Positions 9,219 through 19,700 of a DNA stretch of 58,270 nucleotides are shown piece by piece. The position numbers were made by a program, and so were the translations under genes. The stretch comes from Bacteroidales bacterium (GTDB taxonomy: Bacteria > Bacteroidota > Bacteroidia > Bacteroidales > GCA-2748055), in contig JAIOZM010000016.1 of assembly GCA_021740585.1 (NCBI GenBank), forward strand, positions 1 through 58,270, given 5' to 3'. Numbering within the stretch: position 1 is the stretch's first letter; each line of letters opens with the position of its first letter. The notes under the pieces are model-generated. The model was not told where the DNA came from, did not search any database, and saw nothing but the letters and a program-made list of their open reading frames with translations.

Positions 9219-10235
9219 CTAAGAAAAGAATGTTCCTGTAAAGTTTTCCATTCCAATTTTTCTTTTCCCCTTTTCTATTTCCTTTATCATTTCAACCAAA
9301 GCTTTATTTATGGGGACATTAATTTTATGCTTTTTTGCATGAGAAACAATATATCCGTTGAACCAGTCAATTTCCGTTGGCTTTCCTCTTTCCAACGACT
9401 GTAAACTGGAGCTTTTAAGCCGTCTGTATTTATAACCGATAAACCTTAGTGTAAAATGTCTTTTGAGATAGCCAATATAACTCTGCGATGCCAGAAACTT
9501 ATAGAAGTCCAGTTTACCTGAATAGGGCTCTACCTTAATACCCATGGCATTGGAAACATCTATTGCTTCAGAAATAATTTTCAGAAAAATAATTCTTATT
9601 TGGGGATTGGACAGCATTTTTCCGAGGGGATCACCGGTTACAGCTCCAAGAGTGGTTATACAGGAGTTAATTATGAGTTTCGAATAAAGTTCTCCATAGA
9701 TATTATTTGATATATAGCAAGGAAGAATAGTACTAAGCATATCTTTTATGGGAATTAGCCGATCGGGATCGCCGTCATTAATATTCCCGATTATAAATTC
9801 TCCACCCGATGTCATATCATATTTACCAGGCTCCAGCATGGTAGCCCCCCAACCCGTAACACAACCTACGGTTCTTTCCTTTCCCACAATAGCGGCGAGT
9901 TCGTCCTCACATATCCCATTCTGCAATGATACCACTAATGAATCTTCATTTAAATGCTGAAGAATAGACTTTGTAGCAGAAACCAGATCAGTAGCTTTTA
10001 CGGCCATAAAGACAATATCATATTTTTCCTCCAGCATATCAGAAGGAAGAAGGGCTTGAACTTTTTGTACAATAGTACCGCAAAAGCCCTTGAGCTCCAG
10101 GCCATGCTTTTTAGCTTTTAGCTTTAATTCAGGATATTTGACAATAACATCCGGAGCAAAACCATTTTTAGTAAGTATTACAGAAATTATTCCACCGACA
10201 GCTCCGGCACCAACTATTAAAATTTTTTTATTCAT
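9219..10235 (-). CDS. panE: 2-dehydropantoate 2-reductase family protein
   Basis: A 338-residue NADPH-dependent reductase of the ApbA/PanE family, which makes pantoate for coenzyme A. The nucleotide-binding GAGAVGG is at residues 9-15, followed by FMAVK80 and LQNG (N106). The helical C-terminal domain carries K186 and N190 in SKLIINS, the catalytic lysine region of the family. A longer frame to 10280 adds 15 residues without homology; the ATG at 10235 sits directly before the Rossmann strand (MNKKILIVGAGAVGG) and was chosen. Family members also act on other 2-oxo acids, so the pantothenate role is probable but not proven. No other pan genes are adjacent. Confidence 0.82.
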   Translation of the reverse strand: MNKKILIVGAGAVGGIISVILTKNGFAPDVIVKYPELKLKAKKHGLELKGFCGTIVQKVQALLPSDMLEEKYDIVFMAVKATDLVSATKSILQHLNEDSLVVSLQNGICEDELAAIVGKERTVGCVTGWGATMLEPGKYDMTSGGEFIIGNINDGDPDRLIPIKDMLSTILPCYISNNIYGELYSKLIINSCITTLGAVTGDPLGKMLSNPQIRIIFLKIISEAIDVSNAMGIKVEPYSGKLDFYKFLASQSYIGYLKRHFTLRFIGYKYRRLKSSSLQSLERGKPTEIDWFNGYIVSHAKKHKINVPINKALVEMIKEIEKGKRKIGMENFTGTFFS

Positions 10236-10331
10236 GGGAAGAATTATATTTAAATTTACTACAGTATTTGGAAATATCAAAGAAAAAGTCCAACCGAATT
10301 TGTTTCTGGCTTTAAAATCCTTTCATTTTAT

Positions 10332-10339
10332 TATTTTTG
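10332..10339 (+). promoter_or_regulatory. Candidate -7 promoter element for valS
   Basis: TATTTTTG, matching TAnnTTTG, 31 bases before the valS start codon. It would give a leader of about 25 bases. No well-spaced -33 TTTG was found. Confidence 0.4.
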
Positions 10340-10370
10340 CACTTTCTTTTATCACTGAAAAAATATTTAT

Positions 10371-13010
10371 ATGGATATCCCCTCTAAATACAATCCTTCT
10401 GAAACAGAAGACAAATGGTACGAGTACTGGCAAAAGCATAAATTTTTTGAATCGGATCCCGACGAAAGAGAGCCATATACCATTGTAATTCCCCCTCCAA
10501 ATGTCACCGGGGTGCTACATATGGGACATATGCTCAATAATACTATTCAGGATGTATTGGTGAGAAGGGCAAGAATGATGGGTAAAAATGCTTTATGGGT
10601 TCCGGGTACAGATCATGCTTCCATTGCAACTGAGGCAAAGGTGGTTGGAATGTTGAAGGAAAGGGGAATCAATAAATCTGAGCTTAGCAGAGAGCAGTTT
10701 CTTGAGTACGCCTGGGAATGGAAAGAAAAACACGGAGGAATAATTCTTGAACAACTTAAAAAACTTGGTGCTTCATGCGATTGGAGAAGAACGGCTTTTA
10801 CTATGGACGATTCTTTATCTGAAAGTGTTTTGAAAGTATTCATTGATCTTTATAATAAGGGCTTGGTTTACAGGGGAGTGAGAATGGTTAACTGGGATCC
10901 TCAGGCGAAAACAGCCCTTTCCGACGAAGAGGTAATCCACAAAGAGCTGCAATCCAAATTATATTATGTAAAATATAAGGTTGAAGGGGAAGATAACCAC
11001 ATTGTAATTGCGACCACACGTCCTGAGACCATTTTAGGAGATACTGCCGTTTGTGTGAATCCTCAGGATGAGAGGTTCAAAACCTTCCATGGGAAAAATA
11101 TTATAATTCCATTGGTTAATCGCGTTGTTCCTTTGATTCAGGATGAATACGTCGACATGGAATTTGGTACCGGTGCGCTGAAAATTACTCCTGCACATGA
11201 TGAAAACGATTATAAAATTGGCCTAAAATATAATTTGCCAGGCATCGATATTTTTAATGATGATGGAAGCTTAAACGAAAGAGCAGAGCTTTATGTGGGA
11301 GAGGATAGATTTGTTGTAAGAAAAAAAATTGTAAAGGATCTTGAAGAAAAAGGACATATCCTAAAAATAGAGGATTATATTAATAAAGTTGGATTTTCTG
11401 AAAGAACAGATGCTGTAATTGAACCAAAGTTATCCCTTCAGTGGTTTTTGAATATGAAAGAACTGGCTAAGCCGGCTCTTGAAAATGTTATGAACGACAG
11501 TATTAAACTTTTCCCTCCTAAATTTAAAAACACCTATCGTCATTGGATGGAGAATGTAAACGACTGGTGCATTTCGCGTCAATTATGGTGGGGACAAAGA
11601 ATACCGGCCTATTATTATGGTGAAAATCCCGGACCAAACGATTATGTAGTTGCCTATACCATTGAGGATGCTTTATTGCTGGCAAAGGAAAAATCGGGTA
11701 ATAAGGATCTGACTGCCGATTTATTAAAACAGGACGAAGATGTGCTCGACACCTGGTTCTCGTCATGGTTATGGCCCATTTCAGTATTCGACGGAATCCG
11801 GAATCCTGATAATAAGGACATGAAATATTATTATCCCACCAACGATCTGGTAACCGCACCTGAGATTCTTTTCTTCTGGGTTGCCAGAATGATTATGGCC
11901 GGTTACGAATATCAAGCTGAGAAACCCTTTAAAAATGTATACCTCACAGGGATAGTAAGGGATGCCAAAGGCAGAAAAATGTCGAAATCATTAGGTAACT
12001 CACCCGATCCCATTGAGCTAATGAAAAAATATTCAGCCGACGGTGTGAGGGTAGGGATGTTGCTTTGTTCACCGGCGGGAAACGACCTTTTATTCGATGA
12101 GTTATTAACAGAACAAGGCAGAAATTTCAGCAATAAAATATGGAATGTTTTCAGGCTTATTAAGTCAATGAATGTTGATGAGGATATGGAACAAAATCCC
12201 GAAACAAAAATTGCCCTTGAGTGGTTTGAGAATAAGCTAAATGCCGCTATTATCGAAATGGACGAGCAATATGGACGCTATCGCCTGTCTGATGCGCTGA
12301 TGAGTATTTATCGTTTGTTCTGGGAAGAAGCCTCTTCATGGTTTCTGGAAATTATTAAGCCCGGATTTGAAAAATCTATCAGCAAAAAAAGCTACGATGC
12401 GATACTGGTTAATATTGAAAAACTTTTAGCCCTTTTGCATCCATTTATGCCTTTTATAACCGAAGAAATCTGGCATTATCTTAAGGACCGAAAGGATGGC
12501 GAAAGCCTGATGATATCTCCAATGCCCTTAGCCGGAAAGGTGGATGAAATAATGATTGAAGAGTTTGAGCGCGTTAAGCAAATCATAACCACTGTTAGAA
12601 ATATCAGGAACGAAAAGCAAATCCCTATGAAGGAAACCCTCACTCTTCATTATAAAATTAATGAAGGTGAATTCTTTGAAAAATATGTGCCTGTTATCCT
12701 GAAGCTTGCCAATGTATCTGAATTAACTGAAGTTGAGGAAAATCCTGAAGGTGGAGTTTCTTTCATTGTTAAAAATATCGAGTACTATTTACCCATCGGC
12801 GATAAAATTGATACAGAAGCAGAATTGAAAAGGCTCGAAGCAGAATTGGAATATACCATCGGATTCCTGGATTCGGTAAAAAAGAAACTCGCTAATGAGC
12901 GATTTGTAAGCGGCGCACCCGAAGCAGTAGTGCTGAAAGAGAAAGAAAAGCTGGCTGATGCTGAAAGTAAAATTGCCTCTTTGAAGATTCAGATTATAAG
13001 TATAAAGTAA
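10371..13010 (+). CDS. valS: Valyl-tRNA synthetase
   Basis: An 879-residue class I aminoacyl-tRNA synthetase that charges tRNA-Val. The HIGH motif is H50-M-G-H53 within [12 protein letters not shown], and the KMSKS loop is K536-M-S-K-S540. The editing (CP1) domain lies between them, with [13 protein letters not shown] near residues 214-226. The anticodon-binding domain follows, and the last ~70 residues form the lysine/glutamate-rich coiled-coil arm typical of ValRS. The length is normal for the family. The start [20 protein letters not shown] matches the usual N-terminus. It is transcribed alone, divergent from panE. Confidence 0.98.
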   Translation: MDIPSKYNPSETEDKWYEYWQKHKFFESDPDEREPYTIVIPPPNVTGVLHMGHMLNNTIQDVLVRRARMMGKNALWVPGTDHASIATEAKVVGMLKERGINKSELSREQFLEYAWEWKEKHGGIILEQLKKLGASCDWRRTAFTMDDSLSESVLKVFIDLYNKGLVYRGVRMVNWDPQAKTALSDEEVIHKELQSKLYYVKYKVEGEDNHIVIATTRPETILGDTAVCVNPQDERFKTFHGKNIIIPLVNRVVPLIQDEYVDMEFGTGALKITPAHDENDYKIGLKYNLPGIDIFNDDGSLNERAELYVGEDRFVVRKKIVKDLEEKGHILKIEDYINKVGFSERTDAVIEPKLSLQWFLNMKELAKPALENVMNDSIKLFPPKFKNTYRHWMENVNDWCISRQLWWGQRIPAYYYGENPGPNDYVVAYTIEDALLLAKEKSGNKDLTADLLKQDEDVLDTWFSSWLWPISVFDGIRNPDNKDMKYYYPTNDLVTAPEILFFWVARMIMAGYEYQAEKPFKNVYLTGIVRDAKGRKMSKSLGNSPDPIELMKKYSADGVRVGMLLCSPAGNDLLFDELLTEQGRNFSNKIWNVFRLIKSMNVDEDMEQNPETKIALEWFENKLNAAIIEMDEQYGRYRLSDALMSIYRLFWEEASSWFLEIIKPGFEKSISKKSYDAILVNIEKLLALLHPFMPFITEEIWHYLKDRKDGESLMISPMPLAGKVDEIMIEEFERVKQIITTVRNIRNEKQIPMKETLTLHYKINEGEFFEKYVPVILKLANVSELTEVEENPEGGVSFIVKNIEYYLPIGDKIDTEAELKRLEAELEYTIGFLDSVKKKLANERFVSGAPEAVVLKEKEKLADAESKIASLKIQIISIK

Positions 13011-13028
13011 TAGAATTAGTTTGATTCA

Positions 13029-13094
13029 ACCAAAGTATTTGGAGTTAAGGGAGTTTTATCATTTTGAATCTCCAATTTTAACTGTAGCTTTGGT
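13029..13094. other. Long imperfect intergenic hairpin after valS
   Basis: Nested inverted repeats: ACCAAAG (13029-13035) with CTTTGGT (13088-13094), AGTTAA (13043-13048) with TTAACT (13078-13083), and GGAG (13050-13053) with CTCC (13070-13073). There is no T run, so it is not a standard terminator. It could protect the valS transcript 3' end or be a small repeat element. Confidence 0.45.
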
Positions 13095-13185
13095 ATAAGC
13101 TTATCTCAATTGAATTTAAGAAAAAAAATATTGAGAATGCTAAAATTGGTCTGAGCATGTGCTTAAACCAAAAATAAACTCTATT

Positions 13186-14172
13186 ATGAATAATATTATT
13201 CTTGGATTATCATTTACAATGGTAATTCTCCTTTCATGTGTGAAAGAAGATACTAATGACACTCCGATGAGTGATTATAAAGTTTCAGCCGATTTTAGCA
13301 CAGATATTCAACTGCTTAATTCTGGAACAGCAATTCATTTTTATGATCATTCAACTGGAGGCGTTAATCAATGGGAGTGGTATTTTGAGGGCGGAACCCC
13401 CGAAAGGTCTACCGATAAAAATCCAACCATTACATATAATGACAAAGGTCAATTTTCAGTATCACTTATATGTTCGAATTATTTTGCACGAGATACCATA
13501 ACTATGGATTCTTTCATTACTGTTCTTGATTTAAACGAGGGTCTGGTGGCTTATTTCCCATTTAATGGGAATGCTAATGATGAGAGCAAAACGGCTATTA
13601 ATGGAAATATAGTTGATGCAGTTTTTACTCAGGATAGATTTGGTAATGAAAATTCAGCTTTGAGTTTTGATGGAGATGGGGACTGGGTAACTTGCGGCAC
13701 CGATAATAGAGGAATAACCAATCTCATAACAATAAGTCTTTGGGTAAAAAGTTCAGATTCAAATGGAATTATTCTTTCAAAATATAATATAATACATGCC
13801 AATCCTGGCTATATATTATTTATAAATAAAGATGGATACCCTGGTTTAAATGGCCGGGATAGTAAATATGGTGATTATATAAGGCCTACCCTCTCTGATG
13901 CTAAAATAAATGATTCTGAATGGCATCATATTCTGGCAACTATTAACAACGACAAATGGGAGCTGATGGTTGATGGCCTGCTGGTCGGAGAAATTTTATC
14001 GCAGTCATTAAGCCCGTACCTTACTAATGACATTGAACTCACAATTGGACATATTATTAATGATACAAATGTCCCTAGCCGGGAAATTGCGGGATTGGTT
14101 GACGATGTGGCAATTTATAATCGCATTCTTTCATCGAAAGAAATAGAGTTTATAAGGCTTTATGGATTGTAG
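13186..14172 (+). CDS. PKD and LamG domain lipoprotein
   Basis: A 328-residue lipoprotein (MNNIILGLSFTMVILLSC, C18 lipidated). Residues about 30-105 form a PKD-type Ig fold, with HFYDHSTGGVNQWEWYFEGGTP and the N-P-x-I-x-Y-x-x-x-G signature before FSVSLIC. Residues about 110-325 form a concanavalin/LamG jelly roll: LVAYFPFNGNANDES, GDWVTCGTDNRG, EWHHILATIN and GLVDDVAIYNRILSSKEI. Such domains bind sugars or proteins at the cell surface; the ligand is unknown. The GTG at 13159 would add nine residues before the signal peptide and was rejected. It stands alone between valS and pdxH. Confidence 0.85.
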   Translation: MNNIILGLSFTMVILLSCVKEDTNDTPMSDYKVSADFSTDIQLLNSGTAIHFYDHSTGGVNQWEWYFEGGTPERSTDKNPTITYNDKGQFSVSLICSNYFARDTITMDSFITVLDLNEGLVAYFPFNGNANDESKTAINGNIVDAVFTQDRFGNENSALSFDGDGDWVTCGTDNRGITNLITISLWVKSSDSNGIILSKYNIIHANPGYILFINKDGYPGLNGRDSKYGDYIRPTLSDAKINDSEWHHILATINNDKWELMVDGLLVGEILSQSLSPYLTNDIELTIGHIINDTNVPSREIAGLVDDVAIYNRILSSKEIEFIRLYGL

Positions 14173-14252
14173 TATAAATTTGATCCCCCTACACTAAGTA
14201 CTCTAAGTACTTCTTCCTTTGAACAACCGCATCGAATTATGGTTATAGCTCT

Positions 14253-14894
14253 ATGAAAAATGATCTCTCAGCAATACGCAATGATTACGGAAACAGAGCC
14301 TTAAATGAATCTGAACTGCCTAAAGACCCAACTCTCCTTCTGCAGGATTGGATGGATGAGGCGATAAATGAAGGACTATATGAACCCAACGCAGTAGTGC
14401 TTTCCACAACAGATTCAGATGGCTTTCCGTCTTCCAGAGTGGTTTTGTTGAAAGCTATTCAGGATGGGAAATTAGTATTCTTCAGTAATTACAGTTCTGC
14501 TAAAGGAAAAGAGCTGGAGAAAAATCCCAAAGCAGGATTATTATTCTTCTGGCCACAATTGCATCGACAGATCAGGATTAAAGGAAATGTTGAAAGAATT
14601 TCCGATGCACATTCCGATTTATATTTTAAAGAACGGCCTTACGAAAGTAAACTTGGGGCTTGGGCATCGGCTCAAAGTGAAGTTATTTCCGGCAGAGAGG
14701 CCATCGAATCAAAATACTCCTTTTATAAAGGAAAATTTAAAGATAAGGAAATCCCTCGTCCCGCTTTTTGGGGCGGTTTCCAGCTGCATCCCAAAAATAT
14801 TGAATTCTGGCAAGGAAGATCGGGTAGACTGCATGACCGTTTGGTTTATGGCAGGGATGGGGCTGGCTGGGGGATTTGGCGATTGGCGCCGTGA
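14253..14894 (+). CDS. pdxH: Pyridoxamine 5'-phosphate oxidase
   Basis: A 213-residue FMN enzyme that oxidises pyridoxine or pyridoxamine phosphate to pyridoxal 5'-phosphate, the cofactor of the aminotransferase at 7490. Family features appear in order: EPNAVVLSTTDSDGFPSSR, VVLLKAIQDGKLVFFSNY, SAKGKELEKNP, a RQIRIKGNVE strand, YFKERPYESKLGAWASAQS, and the C-terminal FWQGRSGRLHDRLVY that closes the active site. The end WGIWRLAP is close to the usual RLxP ending. The length is normal. It converges with nadC, and a strong hairpin lies between them. Confidence 0.96.
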   Translation: MKNDLSAIRNDYGNRALNESELPKDPTLLLQDWMDEAINEGLYEPNAVVLSTTDSDGFPSSRVVLLKAIQDGKLVFFSNYSSAKGKELEKNPKAGLLFFWPQLHRQIRIKGNVERISDAHSDLYFKERPYESKLGAWASAQSEVISGREAIESKYSFYKGKFKDKEIPRPAFWGGFQLHPKNIEFWQGRSGRLHDRLVYGRDGAGWGIWRLAP

Positions 14895-14926
14895 TTTTAC
14901 AGAGTGGTTGCTGGGTGGTTTTGTGA

Positions 14927-14946
14927 GGCCGTAGCACGCTACGGCC
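14927..14946. terminator. Bidirectional hairpin between pdxH and nadC
   Basis: GGCCGTAG-CACG-CTACGGCC is a perfect 8-bp stem with a 4-base loop, lying exactly between two convergent genes. An outer imperfect pairing (GGTTTTG with CAAACC) extends it. There is no long T run, so terminator function is inferred from position and stability. Confidence 0.6.
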
Positions 14947-15801
14947 CTACCAAACCGCCTTCAAACTCAAATCCAAACTCTTAATCTGGTGCGTCAATGC
15001 ACCAACAGATATAAAATCAACACCACATTCGGCATACGATCTGATGGTTTCCAGAGTAATACCTCCTGATGATTCCGTCTGGACTCTTCCGTTTATAAGT
15101 TTTACAGCCTCACGGGTTTGCTGAGTAGTGAAATTGTCGAGCATAATTCTGAATACGCCGCCTTCTGCAAGAATTTTTTCAACATCTGTAAGACTTCTTG
15201 CTTCAACTTCTATTTTCAGATTTTTATTTCTTTCTTTCAGATATGACTTACACTGCCTTACTGCCATTTCAATTCCACCTGCAAAATCAATATGATTGTC
15301 TTTAATAAGGATCATATCAAAAAGTCCAATTCTGTGATTCATTCCCCCTCCCAAACGTACCGCTTCTTTTTCAAGAATTCTAAGTCCGGGCGTGGTCTTG
15401 CGAGTGTCAAGCACCTTGGTTTTTAATCCTGAAAGAGCGTCGGCATATACCCTCGTTTGAGTAGCTACCCCACTCAATCGTTGCACTAAATTTAAAATAA
15501 GTCTCTCGGTTTGAAGAATGGAACGGGCAGATCCCTCAATCTCAAGTACAATGTCACCGTTTTTTATCCGGGAACCGTCGGGAATAAAGATTGTTGATTT
15601 TAATGAAGGATCAAATTTCTTCATTACTTTTTGAGCAATTTCGATTCCTGCAATAACGCCTTCATCTTTGGCAAGCAGTCCTGCTTTCCCTCTAACATTT
15701 TCCGGAATGGTCGAAAGTGTGGTATGGTCTCCTTCTCCAATATCTTCTGCGAACCAAATGTCAATGGATTGGGAAATAAGTTGATCAAAATACTGATTCA
15801 T
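14947..15801 (-). CDS. nadC: Nicotinate-nucleotide diphosphorylase (quinolinate phosphoribosyltransferase)
   Basis: A 284-residue enzyme of de novo NAD synthesis, joining quinolinate and PRPP to give nicotinate mononucleotide. Motifs seen are EDIGEGDHTT near residue 19, ERLILNLVQRLSGVAT near 99-114, DTRKTTPGLR near 132-141, GGGMNHRIGLFD near 151-162, KDNH near 167, and the C-terminal ESSGGI and GVDFISVGALTH segments that bind phosphate. The length is standard. Its start overlaps the end of the upstream DUF4783 gene by 17 bases, suggesting one transcript. nadA and nadB are not in the window. Confidence 0.97.
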   Translation of the reverse strand: MNQYFDQLISQSIDIWFAEDIGEGDHTTLSTIPENVRGKAGLLAKDEGVIAGIEIAQKVMKKFDPSLKSTIFIPDGSRIKNGDIVLEIEGSARSILQTERLILNLVQRLSGVATQTRVYADALSGLKTKVLDTRKTTPGLRILEKEAVRLGGGMNHRIGLFDMILIKDNHIDFAGGIEMAVRQCKSYLKERNKNLKIEVEARSLTDVEKILAEGGVFRIMLDNFTTQQTREAVKLINGRVQTESSGGITLETIRSYAECGVDFISVGALTHQIKSLDLSLKAVW

Positions 15802-16204
15802 TTTCCTTTTCTATACGTAATAAATTAATAAAATTCCCCCCATCTTTTTTTACAAAGAATACCGTGACTCTATAGCTTCCCTTCTTCGATTCCATGGTTT
15901 TTATAATAAAATTGGAGGTTGATTTTTCACTTTCAAATTTTGACTGGAATTTTAGAGCGGGATTAACTTTTAGAAATTCATTGAGAAGTTTGATTGCTTC
16001 TGTTTTATTGTTCTGACTCGACTGACCCAAAATAATTAGCCTGACTTTATCGTCAAATTGATCTCTCAATAATTCAATATCACCCTTTAAAAAAGCTTTC
16101 TCAATTTCTGCAGATATATCTTGAGCACCAGTAAGGCAGAAAGGGAAGAGCATCGGGATAATCAGTACAAACAATCGGTTTACAATTTTATTATTCCAAT
16201 TCAT
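15785..16204 (-). CDS. DUF4783 family exported protein
   Basis: A 139-residue small exported protein. Residues about 1-27 form a signal peptide (MNWNNKIVNRLFVLIIPMLF, then CLTGAQ). The remainder fits DUF4783, a small NTF2-like Bacteroidota family: DISAEIEKAFLKGDIELL, then DDKVRLIILGQ, a KTEAIKLLNEFLKVNP helix, and a C-terminal strand pair ending in INLLRIEKE. The function is unknown. In the genomes I recall, this family is often found next to nadC, as here. Its stop overlaps the nadC start by 17 bases. Confidence 0.8.
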   Translation of the reverse strand: MNWNNKIVNRLFVLIIPMLFPFCLTGAQDISAEIEKAFLKGDIELLRDQFDDKVRLIILGQSSQNNKTEAIKLLNEFLKVNPALKFQSKFESEKSTSNFIIKTMESKKGSYRVTVFFVKKDGGNFINLLRIEKENESVF

Positions 16205-16253
16205 AAATTTGAATTAATTTGTGGCAAGTTAATAAATTCTTAAAGAAGACGGA

Positions 16254-16724
16254 ATGAAAATTAATCTTCTCTTTACCGGCAAGACAAAAATTCAATACAT
16301 CGATCAGGGAGTTACCGATTATTTCGCGCGACTTAAACACTATATTCCTATTGATATCATCATTGTCCCTGATTTAAAAAAGGTAAAAAATTTATCCGAA
16401 TCTGAAATTAAAAAGAAGGAGGGAGAAGGAATATTGAAGGCTTTGCCCGTTAATAGTATTATTGTATTACTTGACGAGAGGGGAAAGGAATACAGTTCTG
16501 TGGCTTTTTCAGAATTCATTAATAAAAAACTTATCGAATCCAGAGATCTTTGTTTTGTCGTTGGAGGAGCCTATGGTTTTTCAGAGGAAGTGTACCAAAA
16601 AGCTTCGGCAAAAATTTCGCTCTCAAAACTTACATTCTCTCATCAAATGATTCGCATGATTATTGCAGAGCAACTATACAGAGCATTTACAATCCTCAGA
16701 AACGAACCCTATCATCATAACTGA
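16254..16724 (+). CDS. rlmH: 23S rRNA (pseudouridine1915-N3)-methyltransferase
   Basis: A 156-residue SPOUT-family methyltransferase that methylates pseudouridine 1915 in helix 69 of 23S rRNA. The SAM-binding knot is formed by IIVLLDERGKEYSS, FVVGGAYGFSEEVY and the C-terminal LSKLTFSHQMIRMI. The C-terminus ENxP-type ending is RNEPYHHN, matching the conserved family tail. The length is standard. It is divergent from the DUF4783 gene, with about 50 bases between start codons. The kinase gene begins 43 bases after its end. Confidence 0.96.
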   Translation: MKINLLFTGKTKIQYIDQGVTDYFARLKHYIPIDIIIVPDLKKVKNLSESEIKKKEGEGILKALPVNSIIVLLDERGKEYSSVAFSEFINKKLIESRDLCFVVGGAYGFSEEVYQKASAKISLSKLTFSHQMIRMIIAEQLYRAFTILRNEPYHHN

Positions 16725-16767
16725 GATTGTTATTAATTAGTAATTTAGCATTTAAATAACTATTCGA

Positions 16768-19700
16768 ATGAAATTTTTATCAGGTATAAGATGGTATCTC
16801 CTTAGCTCAGTTATATTATTATTCTCTGCTATTATCGCAGAAAGTATTTTTAGTGACCAGGTTTACAATAATTCGGATACAAAAAGATTCCAGAAAATTA
16901 TTCTTCAGGATGAAAAAAGGATAAACGATGGTATAAAAGATATTATCAGTTTAATTCCACAAACATCCGACACATGTTGCATGTTTTCAGTTTTTAAGGA
17001 TGAATATTTTAAACTTTATAAAGAGGAAGGTCTGGTTTATTTGTTTTATAGAGACGACAGTTTGGTTTTCTGGACCGATAATATAATTTCTGTCCCTCGT
17101 GTAATTGAAAAGTACCCAACAACTGATATTGTGAGGTTTGAGAATACCACTTTTTATTCAAAGTCAGTTAAAATCGAACAGGGGACAATAATAGGCCTGT
17201 TTCAGATTAAAACAGATTTTCCTTATGAAAACAGATTCCTGAATAATGGATTTCGCAAGGAATATAAAATGGGGGATCAGGTGAAAATAATCAGCGATGA
17301 AAATTCGGGGGGAGAGGCAATATATAATGCCGGCGGGGAATTTTTATTTGCACTGGATTATTCACGAACTGAAAAAGATGATAATTTAGCCAATGGTATA
17401 ATTGTTTTAATATATGTCTTAGCATTCTTCTCAATCCTCTTACTCCTCCGCCGTGTAATTTCTCAGTTTCCGGAAAAAGGAAGAAATTTAGCGATGATTT
17501 TTGTTGACATATTTGTTATTGCTGTACTCATTCTCACTATCCGACTCAGAATTCCAAACCTGCTATTTGATTTCCATATATTCGACACTTACGGTTTTAA
17601 TGCACCTTCCTTTTTACCATCTGTAGGGGAGTTTTTTGCTGTAGTTATTATGGTATTTTTTATTGTTTATAATTTTTATATCGATTTTCATTTTAGAATT
17701 AGTAAAACTAAAAACACAGACCTTCAGTCCACTTTGGTAATAGGGTTTTTCATTCTTTTTTCCCTTATATTATTTTATTTTAATTCAGCTATCTTTCGCT
17801 TGCTTATATTGAATACCGATATTTCATTCGAAACTTATAAAGTACTTGATTTATCAATATTTACATTCCTTGGCTTTGTGATTCTGGCCTTGTCGTTTGC
17901 CTCATTTACGCTTTTTGTCGATAAATTATTGAAAATATTTAAAGCTGAAGCATTGCAAAAAAAGGCTTTGATTTTTTTAATCATTTTGATGGCAGGCATA
18001 CTATTTTCTCCCTTAATTCTTAAGACGGAGTATGTGAATGCTCAAGCAAGCATTTTTTATGCAATAATGTGTCTGATTTTATATTACTCCAGTTTTCTCA
18101 GAAAAGAAAATTTTCAGTTTTCCAGTTTAGTGATATATATTTTATTTTTTTCGCTTTTTACCTTGTATGAAGCAAACAAATACTCCGGGGAGAAGAATAT
18201 TTCCGAAATGAAAACCATGGCGGTGGGATTATCTGTGGAGCATGATCCTATTGCCGAATTGTTATTTGTGGATTTGAAAAACGGGCTGAAGAATGATGAG
18301 GAAATTATGGAATTATTATACGGACCGGATTTTGAATTTGGATTGTTATACAATACAATTGCAAGAAAATATTTCAGTGGATTCTGGGATAAATATGACC
18401 TGCAGTTAACAGTTTGTGGCGAGCATGATAGTGTATTTGTATCTCCGCCGGTTGAGGCATGGTATCAGTGCTATCCATTTTTTTATGAGGAGGTTTTACA
18501 AGACGGGATGCTCGTGCCAGGCACTGAGGAAGTGTACTACCTTAACAATCTCAACGGTCGTATAAGTTATTTATTGGCAATTAGTTATAATAATGGCTCT
18601 GAGGAAGAAGTTACCATGTTTCTAGAACTCAATTCACGCCTTGTGCTGGAGGGTCTTGGGTATCCGGGACTTCTTCTTGACGAATCGTTGATGCCTGAAC
18701 AAATAGAATACTCTTATGCAAAGTATAACAACAATCAACTTATTACAAGTAGTGGCGCTTTTAATTACTCAACACGCAGTGACCTTTATCCTTCAGACCA
18801 GGAGGGTTTCACCATATTTGAATTTGACGTTTACGATCATGTGGCATATCGTTTGGATGAAGAAAACCTTATCATTTTAAGTAAACCCTCCGTCTTTTGG
18901 GTCGATGTTCTAATCTCATTTTCATACATTTTCGGGTTTTATTTCCTATCGATGTTCTTACTCCTTCAGTTTAGTCAACATAGCCCCCTTAAACTTAGCA
19001 TGAATTTAAATTTTAAAACTAAAATACAATGGGGTATGACATCCGTGGTGCTTTTTTCGTTTATCCTTATAGGAACCGGCACGGTTTATTTTAGTATCAA
19101 TCAATATAAAGCCAAGCAATACGAAATACTTGAGGAGAAGGTGCAATCGGTTTATGTGGAACTAATCCATAAGCTTGAATTTGAAAACGACCTTCAAGGC
19201 TGGTCTTCAGAAAGTTATTTTGATCTGAATGAACTTCTTCAAAAGTTTTCAAACGTCTTTTATACCGATATCAATCTTTACGACAAGGACGGATATTTAT
19301 TAGCCAGTTCACGGCCCGAAATTTTCCAGATGGGATTAATCAGTACACGTATGAATGCTCCTGCTTTTCAGGAAATGGCATTAAAAAACCGCTCAGAATT
19401 CGTACAAAGCGAGAATATTGGAAACTTAAATTATCTTTCTGTTTATGTTCCTTTTGTGAATAACGAAAATAAATTGTTGGCATATCTGAATTTGCCTTAT
19501 TTTACAAAACAGGATGTGCTTACCCGTGAGATAACCAATCTGGTAGTTGCCATAATTAATATCGTTGTATTATTATCACTCCTTAGCTTCACCCTGGCAG
19601 TTTTTATGGCCAATACTATAACAAACCCACTTAACCTGCTTCAACAAAAATTTTCCAGAATCAGTCTTTCCGAAAAAAATGAAATCATCCATTATAAAGC

